Origin: Parachlorella kessleri
Lineage: Eukaryota > Chlorophyta > Trebouxiophyceae > Chlorellales > Chlorellaceae
Assembly: GCA_001598975.1 (NCBI GenBank)
Contig: BBXU01000573.1
Coordinates: 1-64,000 of the forward strand
Reading direction: 5' to 3'
Length of the DNA: 64,000 nucleotides
Made by a program: the position numbers and the translations under genes. This document shows positions 23,569-35,425 of the stretch, piece after piece (position 1 is the stretch's first letter; each line of letters opens with the position of its first letter). Below the pieces are notes generated by a model. That model searched no databases and was not told where the DNA came from. It saw only the letters and a list, made by a program, of their open reading frames with translations.

Positions 23569-26178
23569 ATGGCAGCTTCACTGCTCACTTGCGGGCCTAC
23601 GGCCACCTTCAGGGGAGCCTTCTCCTCTTCTCGTACCAGCCGTAGGGTGGTCACACGCTGCCAAGCGCAGAAGGCGGAGGGCCTGGATAGGAGGCAGGCT
23701 CTGTCAGCCTTTGTGGCTGGGCTGGCAGTCCTGGCCACCCCCCGCAGCCCTGCCTTTGCCGCAGGTGTGTAGAACCCCTTGTACCGGCAGCCAGGTCTAG
23801 GGTGTGTGCCCGTCAGGAGTTTGGCAACAGGCTCCTCACTTCCGTGCCTGCCGTGCCGTGTCTCCTGCAGAGTGGGCCACGTTCCTAGGGCAGGACAAGC
23901 CCCCCACCTCCTACGGCGGCTATGGTGGTCAGATGATTGAGGACGCTAAGTAAGCGCTGTGTGGCTGTGTGTTGGTGTGATACTGCACCGCTGGCACTTG
24001 TTCCTGCAGCATGCAGCGGGTGGCTAGCGAGCCGCTGCTGGTCACTGCACTGCTAAGTAACAGGTTCCCAGTACAACTTCTGTGCAGGTATGTATTTGAT
24101 TACCCAAGCAACTGGCGGAGCGACGTTGTCAACAAGGTATGCCACTGCTGCCATGCCACCCTTGGTGCGGCATGTCGTGTCGAAACGTGGGGGGGGTGGA
24201 AGGGCAGCACGGAGGGCTACTTACGCTGCACAGTGAGACACTGTGCAAAGGAAAGTAGTGCAGGTTGACGCTGGCTAGTGGATTGGCTGGTTACATTCCT
24301 GTTTCTTCTTCCCACACGGGCACAGTGGCCCCGTGTCAACCTGCAATGGAAGTGTTGGCTGTTTGCAGATTGAGAAGGGCACACAAGGCATAGACTGTCG
24401 TGTGTACAACCCTCGCAACAAATTGCAGCAGGTGCGCAAGTAGCTGGATGATGTGCAACTATATGATGCAGGCCTGCAAGTCAGAGGGTCATTGCAGACG
24501 GGGTGGCTGCCTCCATTTTTGACAAGGGAAGGGGTCGTGGTGGGAAGGAGCCTCTGGTACTGTGAGATAGGCTTCTTACGCAATACAATCCAGGGCATGC
24601 AGAACATGCTCATGCCCCGGGCACAAGTTGAGGAGGGCTCACACCTGGGGCTGTGCAAAAGCATGGCCACACCCAAACTTCTCATCCCTGCAGGCTTGGT
24701 AGTCATGCTGGGGCGTGGGGCGAGGGATTGCACGGAGGAGACATGGACATGTTGCCCCCTTAGCTGCCTTAGCTGGGCTGCCTGCAGGCTTTTGTGATCA
24801 CGCTGGCGCGGGCGGGCGAGGACAACGCCAGCTTCCGGCTGGTGGATGTGGACAGCACGCTGGCGGGCTTTGCGGGGGCGGACTACGACCTGCAGGTGGG
24901 GGGGGGGCATGGGGCTGCCGTGGGAACAAGCCTGGGCATGGGCGAAGGGTGAGGGGGAGCGGGGGGAGACGGCCTGGGAGCGGCTGAAAGGTCCAGGGTG
25001 GTTTGAGGTGAGGCTCCTGCAGCCCTGATGCTGGTATGCCGGCAGTAAGCCTGGGTGTGCAGCCCCTGCTATGGCCATGGAGCTTTGGCTGAGGCTGCCA
25101 AGGGGTTGTAGGCGCTCGTGGGGGTGAGCCTGGCATGGGAGCGAGAATGCCTTGGAGGTTGAGGATGCCAGAGTGCCGGCAGAGGTGGTACCTTCAGGAG
25201 GGATGCTACAATCATTCCGATTGGGAGGGGTGGAAAGGGATATAGTGCAAGCCATTTCCCTGACTTCTTCCCTTCCCTTGCCAACCACACAAACAGTGGT
25301 ACTTTGCAAGGCGTGTGATCATTGGATGCCAATGTTGACAGGCCGTCATCTGCATGCCATGAGCAGCATGGCAGTCTGTGCCACTCTGAAAAGCCTGCCC
25401 TGCAGGATGTGCTGGGTGATGCTACCAAGACCAGCGAGAGCCGCGAGATTGGCGGCCAGCTGTACTACAACATCGACATTGACTCTCCGGTGGGTTGGGG
25501 GGTGCCATGGGGTTAAGAGGGGCTGGAAATGGTGTTTGCTGGGTGCCGCGTTAGTCTCCAAGGTGCATGCAGGAGGCGCTCTTCAACTGTATGCGTGCTT
25601 GGGTTGCCAGGGGTTTCTGAGGGTTGGCTGTCAGTGATTCAACTGCCACATGTGTGTGTGGTGGTACCGGGGGCCTCTTCCCAGCCACACATTGTGTGCG
25701 CTGAACTAAAGAGCAGGTGTGGGTGTACTGCTGCTGCTGACAGTGAGGGCCTGGGTGTGTCCCCTGCAGTCCATACACTACCTGTCCAGCATCACGGTGA
25801 AGGAGGGCAAGGTGTTTGCGCTGTTTGTCAAGTGCCCTGCCAACGTGAGTAGCCGCCCCTCGCTATGCTGGGCCCGCAGGGGCCTTGTGTAGCAGCAGCC
25901 CCCTTGCTGGCCTGTGTGCACGAGAATATCTATATGCAGTACATGGCGTGAGGAGCCCAGCCATGGCAGACCTCATTTGTATACCGGCATGCTAACAAGT
26001 ATTATGTCCTGCTGTTGTGCCAAGCAACGCTGCATGCTGCTGGGTTTGTGCCAGACCCCTTCCTATATCTCCTTGCGCTTGCCCCGGGCTGACGGCACCT
26101 GCTCCTGACCTCCTGCAGTTGTATGCCACCCAACAAGATGAGATGCGGCGCATCGTAGACACCTTCAGGACTACTTGA
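23569..26178 (+). CDS. PsbP-domain protein of the thylakoid lumen (PPD family)
   Basis: Eight exons with consistent phases give 263 aa: 23569-23764, 23871-23949, 24010-24136, 24369-24431, 24788-24895, 25406-25489, 25770-25844, 26119-26178. The N-terminus is a bipartite targeting peptide: a Ser/Arg-rich plastid transit part, then a twin-arginine signal (DRRQALSAFVAGLAVLA) ending in PAFAA, as in Tat-imported lumenal proteins. The mature part has PsbP-fold features: YVFDYPSNWRSDVVNK, GTQGIDCRVYNPRN, then DVDSTLAGFAGADYDL, and a C-terminal VDTFRTT. PsbP-domain proteins assist photosystem II or I assembly or NDH; the paralogue (PPD3/PPD6-like or other) is not resolved. Exon 3 includes an unusual stretch (residues of about 102-118) before RYVFDYP that could hide a mis-called splice site. 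Confidence 0.88.
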
Positions 26179-27189
26179 TGACATGAGTGACGAGTGGCCC
26201 ACGTAGTCGCACCCAGCAGCAGTGCCAGGAGTAAGAGTAAGAGCTGCCCTTGGCATGCCAGGATCTGATCAGGCAGTTTGGTAATAGTGGGCTGGCAAGG
26301 CAGCGGTGCTTAGCGCAATGCTTGAAAGTTGTGACAGTTATATCACAGTATTTGGAGTCCTGCAAGGGTGTCAAGCAGAGTGTCTGAGGGGGGCAGCAAA
26401 GTTTTGTCATTCCTCTTTGCTGTCTCCTTGGTCGTGCTGGCATATGCTGCCAAGCTAGTGAGAGTACTTTCTTGTCAGCGCATTACAAGCTGATGAAGCT
26501 GACTAATGAATTTAAGTAATGTGGTCAGTGCACATAACAACGCACTGGCAGTCCACTGGTACAAAGATATGAGCATACTTGCTAAGCAAGATGCACAGTT
26601 TCATGGATGTGCATCCCAAAGAGATGAACGAGTACTAACCAAGTCGTAAGAGATGTTATGATGAAGTCATACTGCTTGGTAGCACAGAGCCTCATTCTGA
26701 AGCCACGACCCAGGCCACACAAGCAGGCATGAAATGGTTGTCCTACTTGCCAACTCCAAAAGCAAGTTACAAGGAACAAGCTGCAGCACACACTATATGA
26801 AGCGAAGACGAGGCTAACAAAATAGGGCAGGGCAAGTAGCTGCACATATATCAAACCCCCCTGGTGGCACAAGCCAAGCATTGGAAGAGCAGAAGCAGGA
26901 ATGCTTTCTGCCAAAGAAGTAAAGCCACCTGCGGCGGGCTGCAGCACTGCTGAGCCTGCCAGGCAGCACCAACACCATTGGACACCTGCCTATCAGGTCC
27001 TTCCTGACACTAAGTGCTCACCACCACAGCGACAAACCTTGGACTCCCCAGGCTAGAGCTACCACCACTAGGACACGTAGTTTCCGCATGAGACCCGTCA
27101 GCACACACCCTGACCTCCTGCTCCAGTCTGCAGATGCTAGGAAAGGGCCTCCTGAGACCCCTCACACTTCCTGCACAACGACTCCGGTG
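26179..27189. other. Convergent 3' region of the PsbP-domain and GH16 genes
   Basis: No coding gene is seen. It is expected to hold both 3' UTRs. A minus-strand TGTAA at 26767-26771 may end the GH16 transcript. Confidence 0.5.
26767..26771 (-). terminator. TGTAA poly(A) signal candidate of the GH16 gene
   Basis: TGTAA on the minus strand, about 420 bases past the GH16 stop codon. Placement is plausible but not unique. Confidence 0.35.
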
Positions 27190-30061
27190 CTACCTAGCCC
27201 AGACCCGAACATAGTCAACAACCATCGTGGAGGATGCTGGGGTGGTGGCATCGGGGTCCTGGGGGTACAACCCGCCCACTGCCAAGTCCCTGCACAACAA
27301 GAGACATGGTGGGCAAGGGCAGGGGGGGGGTGCTCAGGGGCGCTCTACGCTTTGCCATCCAGCAGCCTTGCAAAGCATGCTGAGGGAAGCTCGTTCATGT
27401 GCATGTATGAGGAGGGTTGGGCCTCACTCAAGAATGCCCCTCAAGACACAGAGCTGCAGCAGCTTGACGATAGTGGGACTTAATGCCATTGGGAAGCAAT
27501 CAGTTTACCGCAGGGGCTCAGAGCATGGTAGGTTTCTACATCGGGATAGTGGGGATGCGCACTCACATGATGAGGTAGAAGGGGGCGTCAAAGGGCGCAT
27601 TGGGCCCCACATTCTGAGCTGTCGTCCACCAGCCGTGGGCGGGGTCGGTGGCCCGGCTCCAAAACTGCGCAACCTGGCTGCCATCAATGTAGACTGCAAC
27701 AAGCAGCAGCGGGGCCGTCAGGCTTCGGTCTTGCACATGATCACCACCACGAGGGTGTGTTTGTGTGTGTGAGGGGAGGGGGGTGGCGGGGGAACACAAG
27801 AGCTTTCCACACGCGAGGCTCCACAAGGCAAGCCATACGGCTTGGCCGCATTCCCTTTGCCCTCCCCCAGCAGATGTCATGCCCCGACAATGCATGGCGG
27901 GTAGTCTCCCACACTTTAAAACCACGGCTGCTCACAGGCGATGTTGTTTGGCGCCCAGTCCACGGCGTAGGTGTGGAACGCAGTGCTCCAGGGAGAGTTG
28001 TCGGGCTGGTTGGTGTACTGCATGCTCATGACCCGCTGGCCAGAGACCCCGCCAAAGTGGATGCCCTGGGTGATGGTCTGCATGCTGTTTACTGACTCCA
28101 TAATATCAACCTGCAGCAGTATGAGTGCGCGGCAGGTAAGGGCTACGAGTGGGAGAAGCCAGGCATGTGACAGGCACTGCAAGACTCCGCATAGCCGGTA
28201 AAGGCAAGACGAGGTTGCTCGCGGGGCCATCTATAATTAAGGAGCACATGCACGCTGGGACCAGCCTTGTGGCGGCGCAGACCTCTGGCCTTCTCCTAAG
28301 CAAGGCATGTCAGGCAGAGCTTCCCAACAGCAGCAATGCCAGGCCGCGGTATGCTACTGAACAAGGCCAGCTTTGTGCCCAGGGGGTTGACTGCAGTAGG
28401 CTGTAATGATTTGCCCTACCCACCTCGCCCGAAGCAGCCCAAGCCCCATACTTGAGGTCTACAGGGAACATCCAGAGTGCAGGCCAGATGCCCTGCCCTG
28501 CAACGCACGTCACCAGAATTCGCTAGGCTGGTCATGGACAAACAGGCAGCAGCGGGCGGCTACGGCAGGGACGCCGTGCTGAAGCACGCTTTGCATGCCG
28601 TTCCTGAAGGCAAACCTGTCATCACCCGTCAGGGCCTCAAACAGAAGTGCACCTCACCCCACACACGCTACCCTTGAAGAGTTGCACTTAACCGACCCGT
28701 GGGCCCAAACCCACCTGGTGACGGCACTTGGACACGCGCCTCCACATGGATTGTAGTGTAGTTGTAGCCGCCAGCCACCATGCCAGGGCAGAAGGCGGCG
28801 TTGCCCAGGGTGTTTATCCGGCCGCTGGTGTAAGCGCCGCCTGCGTGGCAGGAGCATCACAGAGGCGGGGGCTGTAGCCACAGCACATAATGCCAGTCGC
28901 ACAAACACACAGAGCTGGATGGGCCACTTGGGAGCCTGCAACAGCAGCACGGCAGCCAGCCCTGCCACATGCGCAGACGACGGGCTGGGAGCTGTGGACC
29001 CCAGTCAGCAACCTGGCATCATTTTTGTTTTAGGGAGCAGGGTGCTGTGGCACGAACCTGGCGAGCGGAGCGCCGTGATGTACAGGCTGCCATTGGCCAC
29101 GCGCACGTTACTGCCGCTGTTGGTGTACTTCTGCTTCTCATTGTTGCCCCTGTATACACCCAGGGGAGGAGGCTGCATGGTGGCATCCACAAGTGCGCTC
29201 CCCTAATGCTTTGTATGCATGTACAAACTGCATGTCTACCATCAGTGGAGTCAGCAGCAAGCACCAGTTCCCTGGCATTGAACCCCTCGTTCATCCTGAC
29301 CATGACCCAAGCCTTCCTACTCAGCTCACCAGCCCCAGTCACCAGTCCCAAGGTCGTAGCTCCACTTGGACTGGTCCAGGCCGTCCCCTGAAAACTCATC
29401 CCACCAGATGGCAGTCCACCCAGCGGGCGCAGCAAAAGGCGGCGTGCCCAGCTCCCCAGGCCTGGCTGGCCTGCTGCTGCCGCTGCAGCTGCTGCCACCG
29501 CCGCCATGCCCACCGCCAGCATTGTCATAGTCGTCCTGGCGGTGGGTGTGGACCACCTTCATGGTGACTGAGAGGCCGACGGCGGCAGCTACGAGCGTGA
29601 CTATGACGGTGCCCCAGACAACGAGTCGCAGGCTGAGGCAGCGGGCACGCAGTCGGGGGGGCTTAACGTCTACCCAGGCCGGGGTGGCCTGCAGGTACCA
29701 CTGGTGTACATTTTATTGGTGCCCCAGGCTTGCGGCTACAGACAGGTGCGCGCCGCATGGTGGGCAGAAAACAAAACAATGAGCAGACGGGAGCACCGGC
29801 ATGCGATACGCTGTAGGGGAGGTTGCCAACAGTGGGCCTCCTCACCTGCAACTTGACTGAAGGTACGCCAGGTGGACAGTTGTAGCTGGGCTCATTAAGA
29901 AACTCCTTTTCAAGAGAGGGCAGGCATTCTGCCCTCAGGTTGATTGTGGTGTTTATCTGCGAGGCTGGCTGCTGGGGGCCAGCAGAGGGGGCTGCTATCT
30001 CCTGCACCTGCGGTGGCTGTAGGGGCCCCGCTCTAGAAGTTGGCGCTTTTGGAAGGCTCAT
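27190..30061 (-). CDS. Membrane-anchored GH16 endo-beta-1,3-glucanase (laminarinase-like)
   Basis: Eight exons with consistent phases give 422 aa: 30061-29846, 29688-29330, 29149-29058, 28840-28715, 28497-28424, 28110-27936, 27693-27567, 27289-27190. There is a cytosolic N-tail of about 93 residues, one transmembrane helix at about 94-115 (RLVVWGTVIVTLVAAAVGL), a Gly/Ser-rich stalk, then a full GH16 domain. It starts at WWDEFSGDGLDQSKW and includes GNNEKQKYT and GQGIWPALWMFP. The catalytic signature EVDIME (Glu289 nucleophile, Asp291, Glu294 acid/base) and the closing beta strand MVVDYVRVW are present. The EVDIME spacing is that of bacterial/laminarinase-type GH16 enzymes acting on beta-1,3- or mixed-linkage glucans. 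Type II topology would place the enzyme in the secretory pathway or at the cell surface, so cell-wall remodelling is likely; the substrate is inferred. Confidence 0.92.
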
Positions 30062-30948
30062 CACACTGTGGCTTGTAGTCACCTGCCCTGGGGGCTAACG
30101 GCCTCTGCACCTGACACCATGCAGTCGTGCATTAGCAAGAGGAGCATGAGGCAGCAGCGCCAGTCGAGCGTACCATCCCTTGGTCACCTGTCGCACCTGA
30201 AAGAGAGTAGTCGTCCTGTAAATTGGCTATAGCCCCCAAGACGTAGAACTGCCACCTTCGTTCTTCCTTCAGATGTTTGCTAAATCCACCAAGCGATCAA
30301 TACTCCTCGTCGTAAAACCCGCTGCTCTCCTCGATATACTTACAGTGGCGACGAATTCTTCTGCAAGCTCGGCTTAACCCCAGATTAAGTAGATCTACAG
30401 CATGCCTCGGCTCTTACGCTATCGACATGTGTTAAGGAATTCACAAACCTTTAATGCAGTGGCCCGTGCAGCCCGACAGGTTGACGAGCTCGCGGCCTTC
30501 ACCCAACATGCTGTGCTGTGTTACATTAGGTTGGGCGCTAGCTCCTTGGGGTGATGTCGACGCCTCGCGAGTCGCAACCAGAAACCTCGGAAACCCCTTT
30601 CGCACATCTACAAACGTGGAAGGGAAACACTGCTACTATTCATACTTACTCTCCCTTCTGCAAACAACGCAGCCACGCCCACCACAAAGCCTACTGTAAT
30701 CCATGATGGCTCTCTAACACCTTTTTAAGAAAACTTGTAGCACACTCGGCTCGTTTCAATGTCAGTTTCCATCTCAGCACCGATACTGAGCTCACGCAAT
30801 ATATTAGGTAATCAAGAATGCCTCGACCTTGGAGTTCCAGGCATGAATAACGCTAGCATTTAAACGTTTCAATATTACCTTTTCCAAACCAGCGAACACA
30901 CAGCCTTGCAACTTGGTGTGCCCCTTTTACCTCTGCCAGTTTTTGAAC
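30062..30948. promoter_or_regulatory. Divergent promoter region, GH16 / CRAL-TRIO genes
   Basis: The two genes diverge across 887 bases. The segment of about 30220-30900 is clearly more AT-rich than the flanks. No protein-coding exon or named element was recognised. Confidence 0.45.
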
Positions 30949-33722
30949 ATGACCGGGCCTGCATGGTGTGAGATAAGTGCAGCAGAGGAGAGCCTAGTGC
31001 AGCAGCTCCAGGCAGCGGTCGCCCAGGATGTGCAGGTACGCGCTGACGCCCGTTGGGATTGGGCGGCCAGGAGTGCCAATCTGATAAAGGCACCGCAGCA
31101 GCCTCGTGAGGCTCCTAGCATCACAGCGTAGCAGCTAGGTGCCCCACCACTGATGCAATTGCTGCTGCCGCCTAGAGCGTGGGGTGGACACAAGCTGCCC
31201 CAGGTTGCAGTATTCGTAACAGGGAGGGGCCAACGCCTGGCTCCTTACATGCTGAGTGGCAGGCTGTGCTGATGCAGGCTTCTTCCAGCTTGCAAGCCTT
31301 CTGCACACGGTCGTGCTGCATCCGATATCTGCGGGCCCGCAGCTGGAATGTGCCAAAGGCCACAAAGATGCTGAAGGAGACGCTAGCCTGGTGTGTGGGC
31401 CTCTACTCTCAACTGTCTTGTCCCCATCCCTTTTGGTCCAGGAACATTCGGTTTTGTCTTGAAACACAGCTGGCACAACGCTTGTGCGTTGTGTGCTAAA
31501 CGCCGGATGGGATGTCAGTATTGCCGGCCTTGGTGATCAGGCATCAGCGCTGCCTGCAGGCGTACCAGCTACAAGCCAGAGCAAATACGCTGGGAGGATG
31601 TGGCAGCTGAAGCCGCCGATGGCAAGATGTGGGTATTGGAGCACCCGGACAAAGAGGGGCGGCCTGTGGTGCTCATGCGGCCAAGGTAGGCTTGCCAGCA
31701 GAAGAGTGTCTGGGTACACGGTCTATATGTGCTCGTGTGACGGCGGGCCGTGATTTACCGAGAACCAGGATTCGGGGGCTGCTAGAGGTGTTGTGGGATG
31801 TGGTGGGGAGCTATGCGGCGCAGCAGGTTGAGTCGCCCGAGAGCAAGATTGGCTGTAGCTTGGGTTAAACGCCTAGCCTGCCGAAGGTGCTGTATGAGTC
31901 CTGAAAGGATGCGTCAGCGCCACCTAGTGATTCTCTACAGTTGACTCGTATGGGTCCTGGAAGGATGCTTCAGGCGCACTTGACTATGCTCTACCAGTCA
32001 ACATGACCCTCCAGTGACGGTTGAGCATTTTAAATGCGTGCGTTGCCCGCAGGAATGACACCTCACACAACAATGAGGCGCGCATCCGGCACCTGGTATA
32101 CACGCTGGAGCAGGCTTCACGGCTAGCGGACGAGTGGGGCACGGGCGATGGCAAGATGGCCTGGCTGGTGCGAAGACAGTGCTTGCTTTCGCAGTCCAGC
32201 GCACGTTGTCAGATTGCTGGTTGAGGTATCATGTGAAGATAGGCTATGCTACTTCCGACGAGCTTGTGATGCGCTGGTGAGACTCCCGCTCTGGCTGCAA
32301 CTTGGCCGCAGACCTAAGTGTGACCCCACTCCGTGTCTGCAGGTCGACTTTGTGGGCTACACAAGGAAGAATGCCCCGCCCATAAGGGTGGCGCTGCACA
32401 CGCTGCATGTGCTGCAGGTGAGTGGGCTGTGGGAGTGCACGTCTGTCACAGTGCTACGAGGTTCAACTGCGCACTTGGAACTATAGGTCATGTGCACTGT
32501 CAGGTGCGCTTCCGTCCTGACAGCCAGGGACCGCATGGCAGCTATTGGAAAGTGACGTAGACATTGTCAGCACGAGCTTTGCAAATGAAGGGTTTTTGAC
32601 GCAGCTGGCACCCGCCATACTGCTGTCTGACCCCTTCCTGTCACGTGCATTTCCATCTCTAATGAAGGGTGTATCTACCCCCTTGCTCCTCCCCCTCCTC
32701 CTTCTTGGTGTTGCAGAACCATTACCCTGAGAGGCTGGGGAAGGCAGTCAGCTACATCCCGCCGCTCATCTTCGACCTCATGTGGCGGGTAAGCACTGGC
32801 TTGTTGCGGGCCTCGCACGCTTGCACATGCTTGCACCCTGTGCATCGCGGCGTACAACATCTATCTATCGTGGAGGACCAAGCTGCAGAGTGTCGTCTTA
32901 TCCATATAGCAGTGGTGCAGTGGAATAAAGAAAAATTGAACTTCTGTCGCGTTGAGCTTGGGCTCATGGAAGACTGCATGGTTCTGTTGTTGTTCCGCTG
33001 CAGGCTGTGTCACCATTCATCGATCCTGTCACCCACAAGAAGCTGGTCTTCCTCAACAAGAAAGCGGCAGCGGCAGGTGCACTGGAACTGCCGTTTGTGC
33101 GGGGGCATGCAGTGGGTAGGAATGGCATGCAGGTGTGGGAGGCGCGTGACGTCCTGTTTTTAGAGAACGTGCGTCTCTGCCTGGGGTGAGAGCTACCAGT
33201 AGAGGCCCCAGCGGACCAAATATCGTGTGCGATACCGTTAGATACCAGTCGCTCGTATTAACCGACTGTTGGGCTGCTGGCTTCATCTATTGTGCAGGCC
33301 ACCTGGCCGACCACTTCGACCTGCAGCATCTAGATGACACCCTGGAAGGCGCCGTACCCCTAGCCCAGGCCTTCAACATCGCCCAATTGGAGCAGCGCTA
33401 CCGCGCGGCAGATGCTGCCGTGGACAGGCAGCTGCTGGCGCAGACGCAGGGGGTGCCTGGGGCCGCAGCTATGCCAGCCGCTCCAGCAGCAGCCCCTGTG
33501 CCAGCGGGGGCGACGGCAGCAGCTGGTCTTCATCCACAGGGCGAGGAGGAGGCTCCTTCGCCAGGGGTTAGTGAGAGCAGCCTGGGCGACGAGCGGTCGG
33601 CCAGCGTGGCTACGGGATCAGCCAGCGTGCCAAGCATGCGCAGCACGCTGGAAGGCGACAGCGGGAGGGCAACTCCCGCAGGTATCACCGGGGCGATGGG
33701 CACCCTGCGGGTTGATGCATGA
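30949..33722 (+). CDS. Sec14-like CRAL-TRIO lipid-transfer protein
   Basis: Eight exons with consistent phases give 361 aa: 30949-31035, 31278-31390, 31560-31685, 32053-32167, 32343-32417, 32717-32788, 33004-33076, 33298-33722. The CRAL-TRIO N-terminal helices are visible ([18 protein letters not shown], then [15 protein letters not shown]). The lipid-binding domain follows ([43 protein letters not shown], then [15 protein letters not shown] and a closing HFDLQHL-type helix). Such proteins exchange phosphatidylinositol or other lipids between membranes. The last 100 residues are Ala/Ser/Pro-rich with no domain. The exon 2 start is the least certain boundary. Introns 3 and 5 carry repeats listed separately. 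A TGTAA signal lies at 34302-34306. Confidence 0.9.
31890..31998. repeat. Imperfect ~55-bp tandem duplication in intron 3 of the CRAL-TRIO gene
   Basis: Two adjacent units share TATGRGTCCTGRAAGGATGC followed by a TCAG-GCGC-AC block and CTCTAC-AGT. The second unit is diverged at several positions. Confidence 0.5.
32596..32668. repeat. Dispersed repeat, copy B (in CRAL-TRIO intron 5)
   Basis: This roughly 65-base block, starting TTGACGCAGCTGGCAC and ending TGCATTTCCATCT, is over 90 percent identical by eye to copy C in the ankyrin gene. It lies wholly inside an intron. Confidence 0.7.
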
Positions 33723-34522
33723 GTCGTTTGTGGTTTCGCTCAATTACTAATATCGTCCTATGCTTGGAAGGAGGGACTGGTTCTGTGTCGGGTTTGTGGT
33801 TGTGTGGTGCACGCGCTGGGTTGGTGTGGGGTGCTCCCTGGCAAGAGTCTGGTGTGAAAACGGACCAAATCTGTATTTTATTCGATTCGGTGACCGGCGA
33901 CGTTCGAAGTTGTGTCCGCTGAGTCTTCTGGTTCTGAACTGGAGTCCAAGCACAGCTACAGTTGCAATTCATTCACTTTGTAGAGTCACAATTGTCAAGG
34001 ATTGTCTTCCCCAGGACAGGCTGAGTGCCTTGAATGTCTATGCGTGTTTTGTAGTTTGCTGGACGCTTTCCAGGCAGCGGGACAGCCATTTGTGCGGTAT
34101 CTGGGCATGCCCTTGCCCTGCCATTATTTTTTGGGGCAGAATAATTTGCTGCTCGCCATCGAAGCACGTCTGCTTACCTGATAAGGATTTCATTGTGCCG
34201 GCGTCACAGCCATGGCCTATGTGCATTGGCCTGCGTACTAGGTGAGGAATAGACCTGAGTATCTTTGGACCTCCTTAAGAGCCTTGCGGTAGTCACAGCT
34301 TTGTAAATACTTGCAATTAAAGTGCAGATGTGCACCTGTTCCTAATGTAAGACAAACACCAGGATGCTCAACTCCGCTGCCGCCCAGAGAGGTGGAGCAT
34401 GTCTGCAGCAATTGGCTGGTGCATCCAAACAGGAGGAGACGTGAGCACTTTAGCAGTGAAGCCGAGCTGCTGCAGTGGCTGCGCTGCTGCTGGTTGGTTG
34501 AGAGTTGGCCAACGGCAGGTAC
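33723..34522. other. Convergent 3' region of the CRAL-TRIO and coiled-coil genes
   Basis: No gene is seen. A TGTAA at 34302-34306 gives a plausible end for the CRAL-TRIO transcript about 580 bases past its stop. Confidence 0.5.
34302..34306 (+). terminator. TGTAA poly(A) signal candidate, CRAL-TRIO gene
   Basis: TGTAA on the plus strand about 580 bases after the stop codon, in a short AT-rich stretch. Confidence 0.4.
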
Positions 34523-35040
34523 TCAGTCCTGTTGAAGTGGCACTGGCCGCCCTGCATCCAAGGCCTGCAGTGCCCGCAGCATCTGCAGCCGTGCCTCGAC
34601 CTGCGCATAAACGTCCTCGCCAAGGCCTTCCTCACTGCGCACCCTCTCCAACTCTTTCACCATGGCCGCCAGCTGCTGGTCCAGTTCTGCCTTTTCTGCC
34701 TGCATTTCACCTATGCTCTCTGGCGACAGCGAGACAGGCTGCTGCTGCGCTTGTTTGGGTGTTGGCTGCACCTGCACACGTGGCAGGAGGTTGCAGTGCT
34801 GTACACGGCGTGCAGCAAGCGAGCGGCTGCTCAGCTACCTGCCTAGCTCTAGATGTTGTTTCAACACAACTGTGTCAGTGCAACGTGCCCTTTGCTCCCC
34901 ACCTACTCTGGGCTGTTGAACAGCTGCAGAGGACACAAGAGGCAAGAAAGAACGTGCACCTGGTCGAAGCTCTGCGGCTGTGCAGGCGTGGTTGTTGCCG
35001 GCAGCTGCTCTGCCAAAGTCTGCTGTGCTGGGCTTGACAT
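34523..35040 (-). CDS. Short coiled-coil protein, 109 aa, function unknown
   Basis: Two exons, 35040-34960 and 34771-34523, joined in phase 0. The first 45 residues are Gln/Pro/Thr-rich. Then comes a strongly charged amphipathic stretch (IGEMQAEKAELDQQLAAMVK and on to QVEARLQMLRALQAL) with heptad-like Leu/Met spacing, so a single coiled coil is likely. The intron ends in the tandem acceptor GTGCAGGTGCAG, so Val-Gln at the junction may be optional. I do not recognise the family; small helical subunits of larger complexes look like this. It is divergent from LAS1 with 385 bases between start codons. Confidence 0.6.
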
Positions 35041-35425
35041 GATTCTCTTGGATGACACTACGATTGCATGGCCAGGAGGTGCTAAAGGAGGCTAAAACGT
35101 CAGCTCATTCCTTCCCGCCCATTTCGAAAATCGATGGCCCCATGAAGCTGCTTCAAGCAAGTTGTCTCCGCTTGTCGCTTCCCTGTCCAACGGTCCTAGT
35201 CTGTCCTGCGGATTACGGGAGGGATTAGATGAGTTGCAAGCATTATAAAGCCATATGTGCAGCACGGAAAGGATCAGCAAATTCAGTGCTGGTTCGTTGC
35301 GCCCCACCTGCGCCTTGCCTGCCGGGCATGCTGAGCAGAGTGTTTGGTGGAGACATGGGTGGAGATGCCTTGACGTCACAAGTAGGGGAACCAAGAAAGC
35401 AAGGCTACTGCTCTCTGGCATTGCC
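35041..35425. promoter_or_regulatory. Divergent promoter region, coiled-coil gene / LAS1
   Basis: 385 bases separate two divergent start codons. No specific element was identified. Confidence 0.45.
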
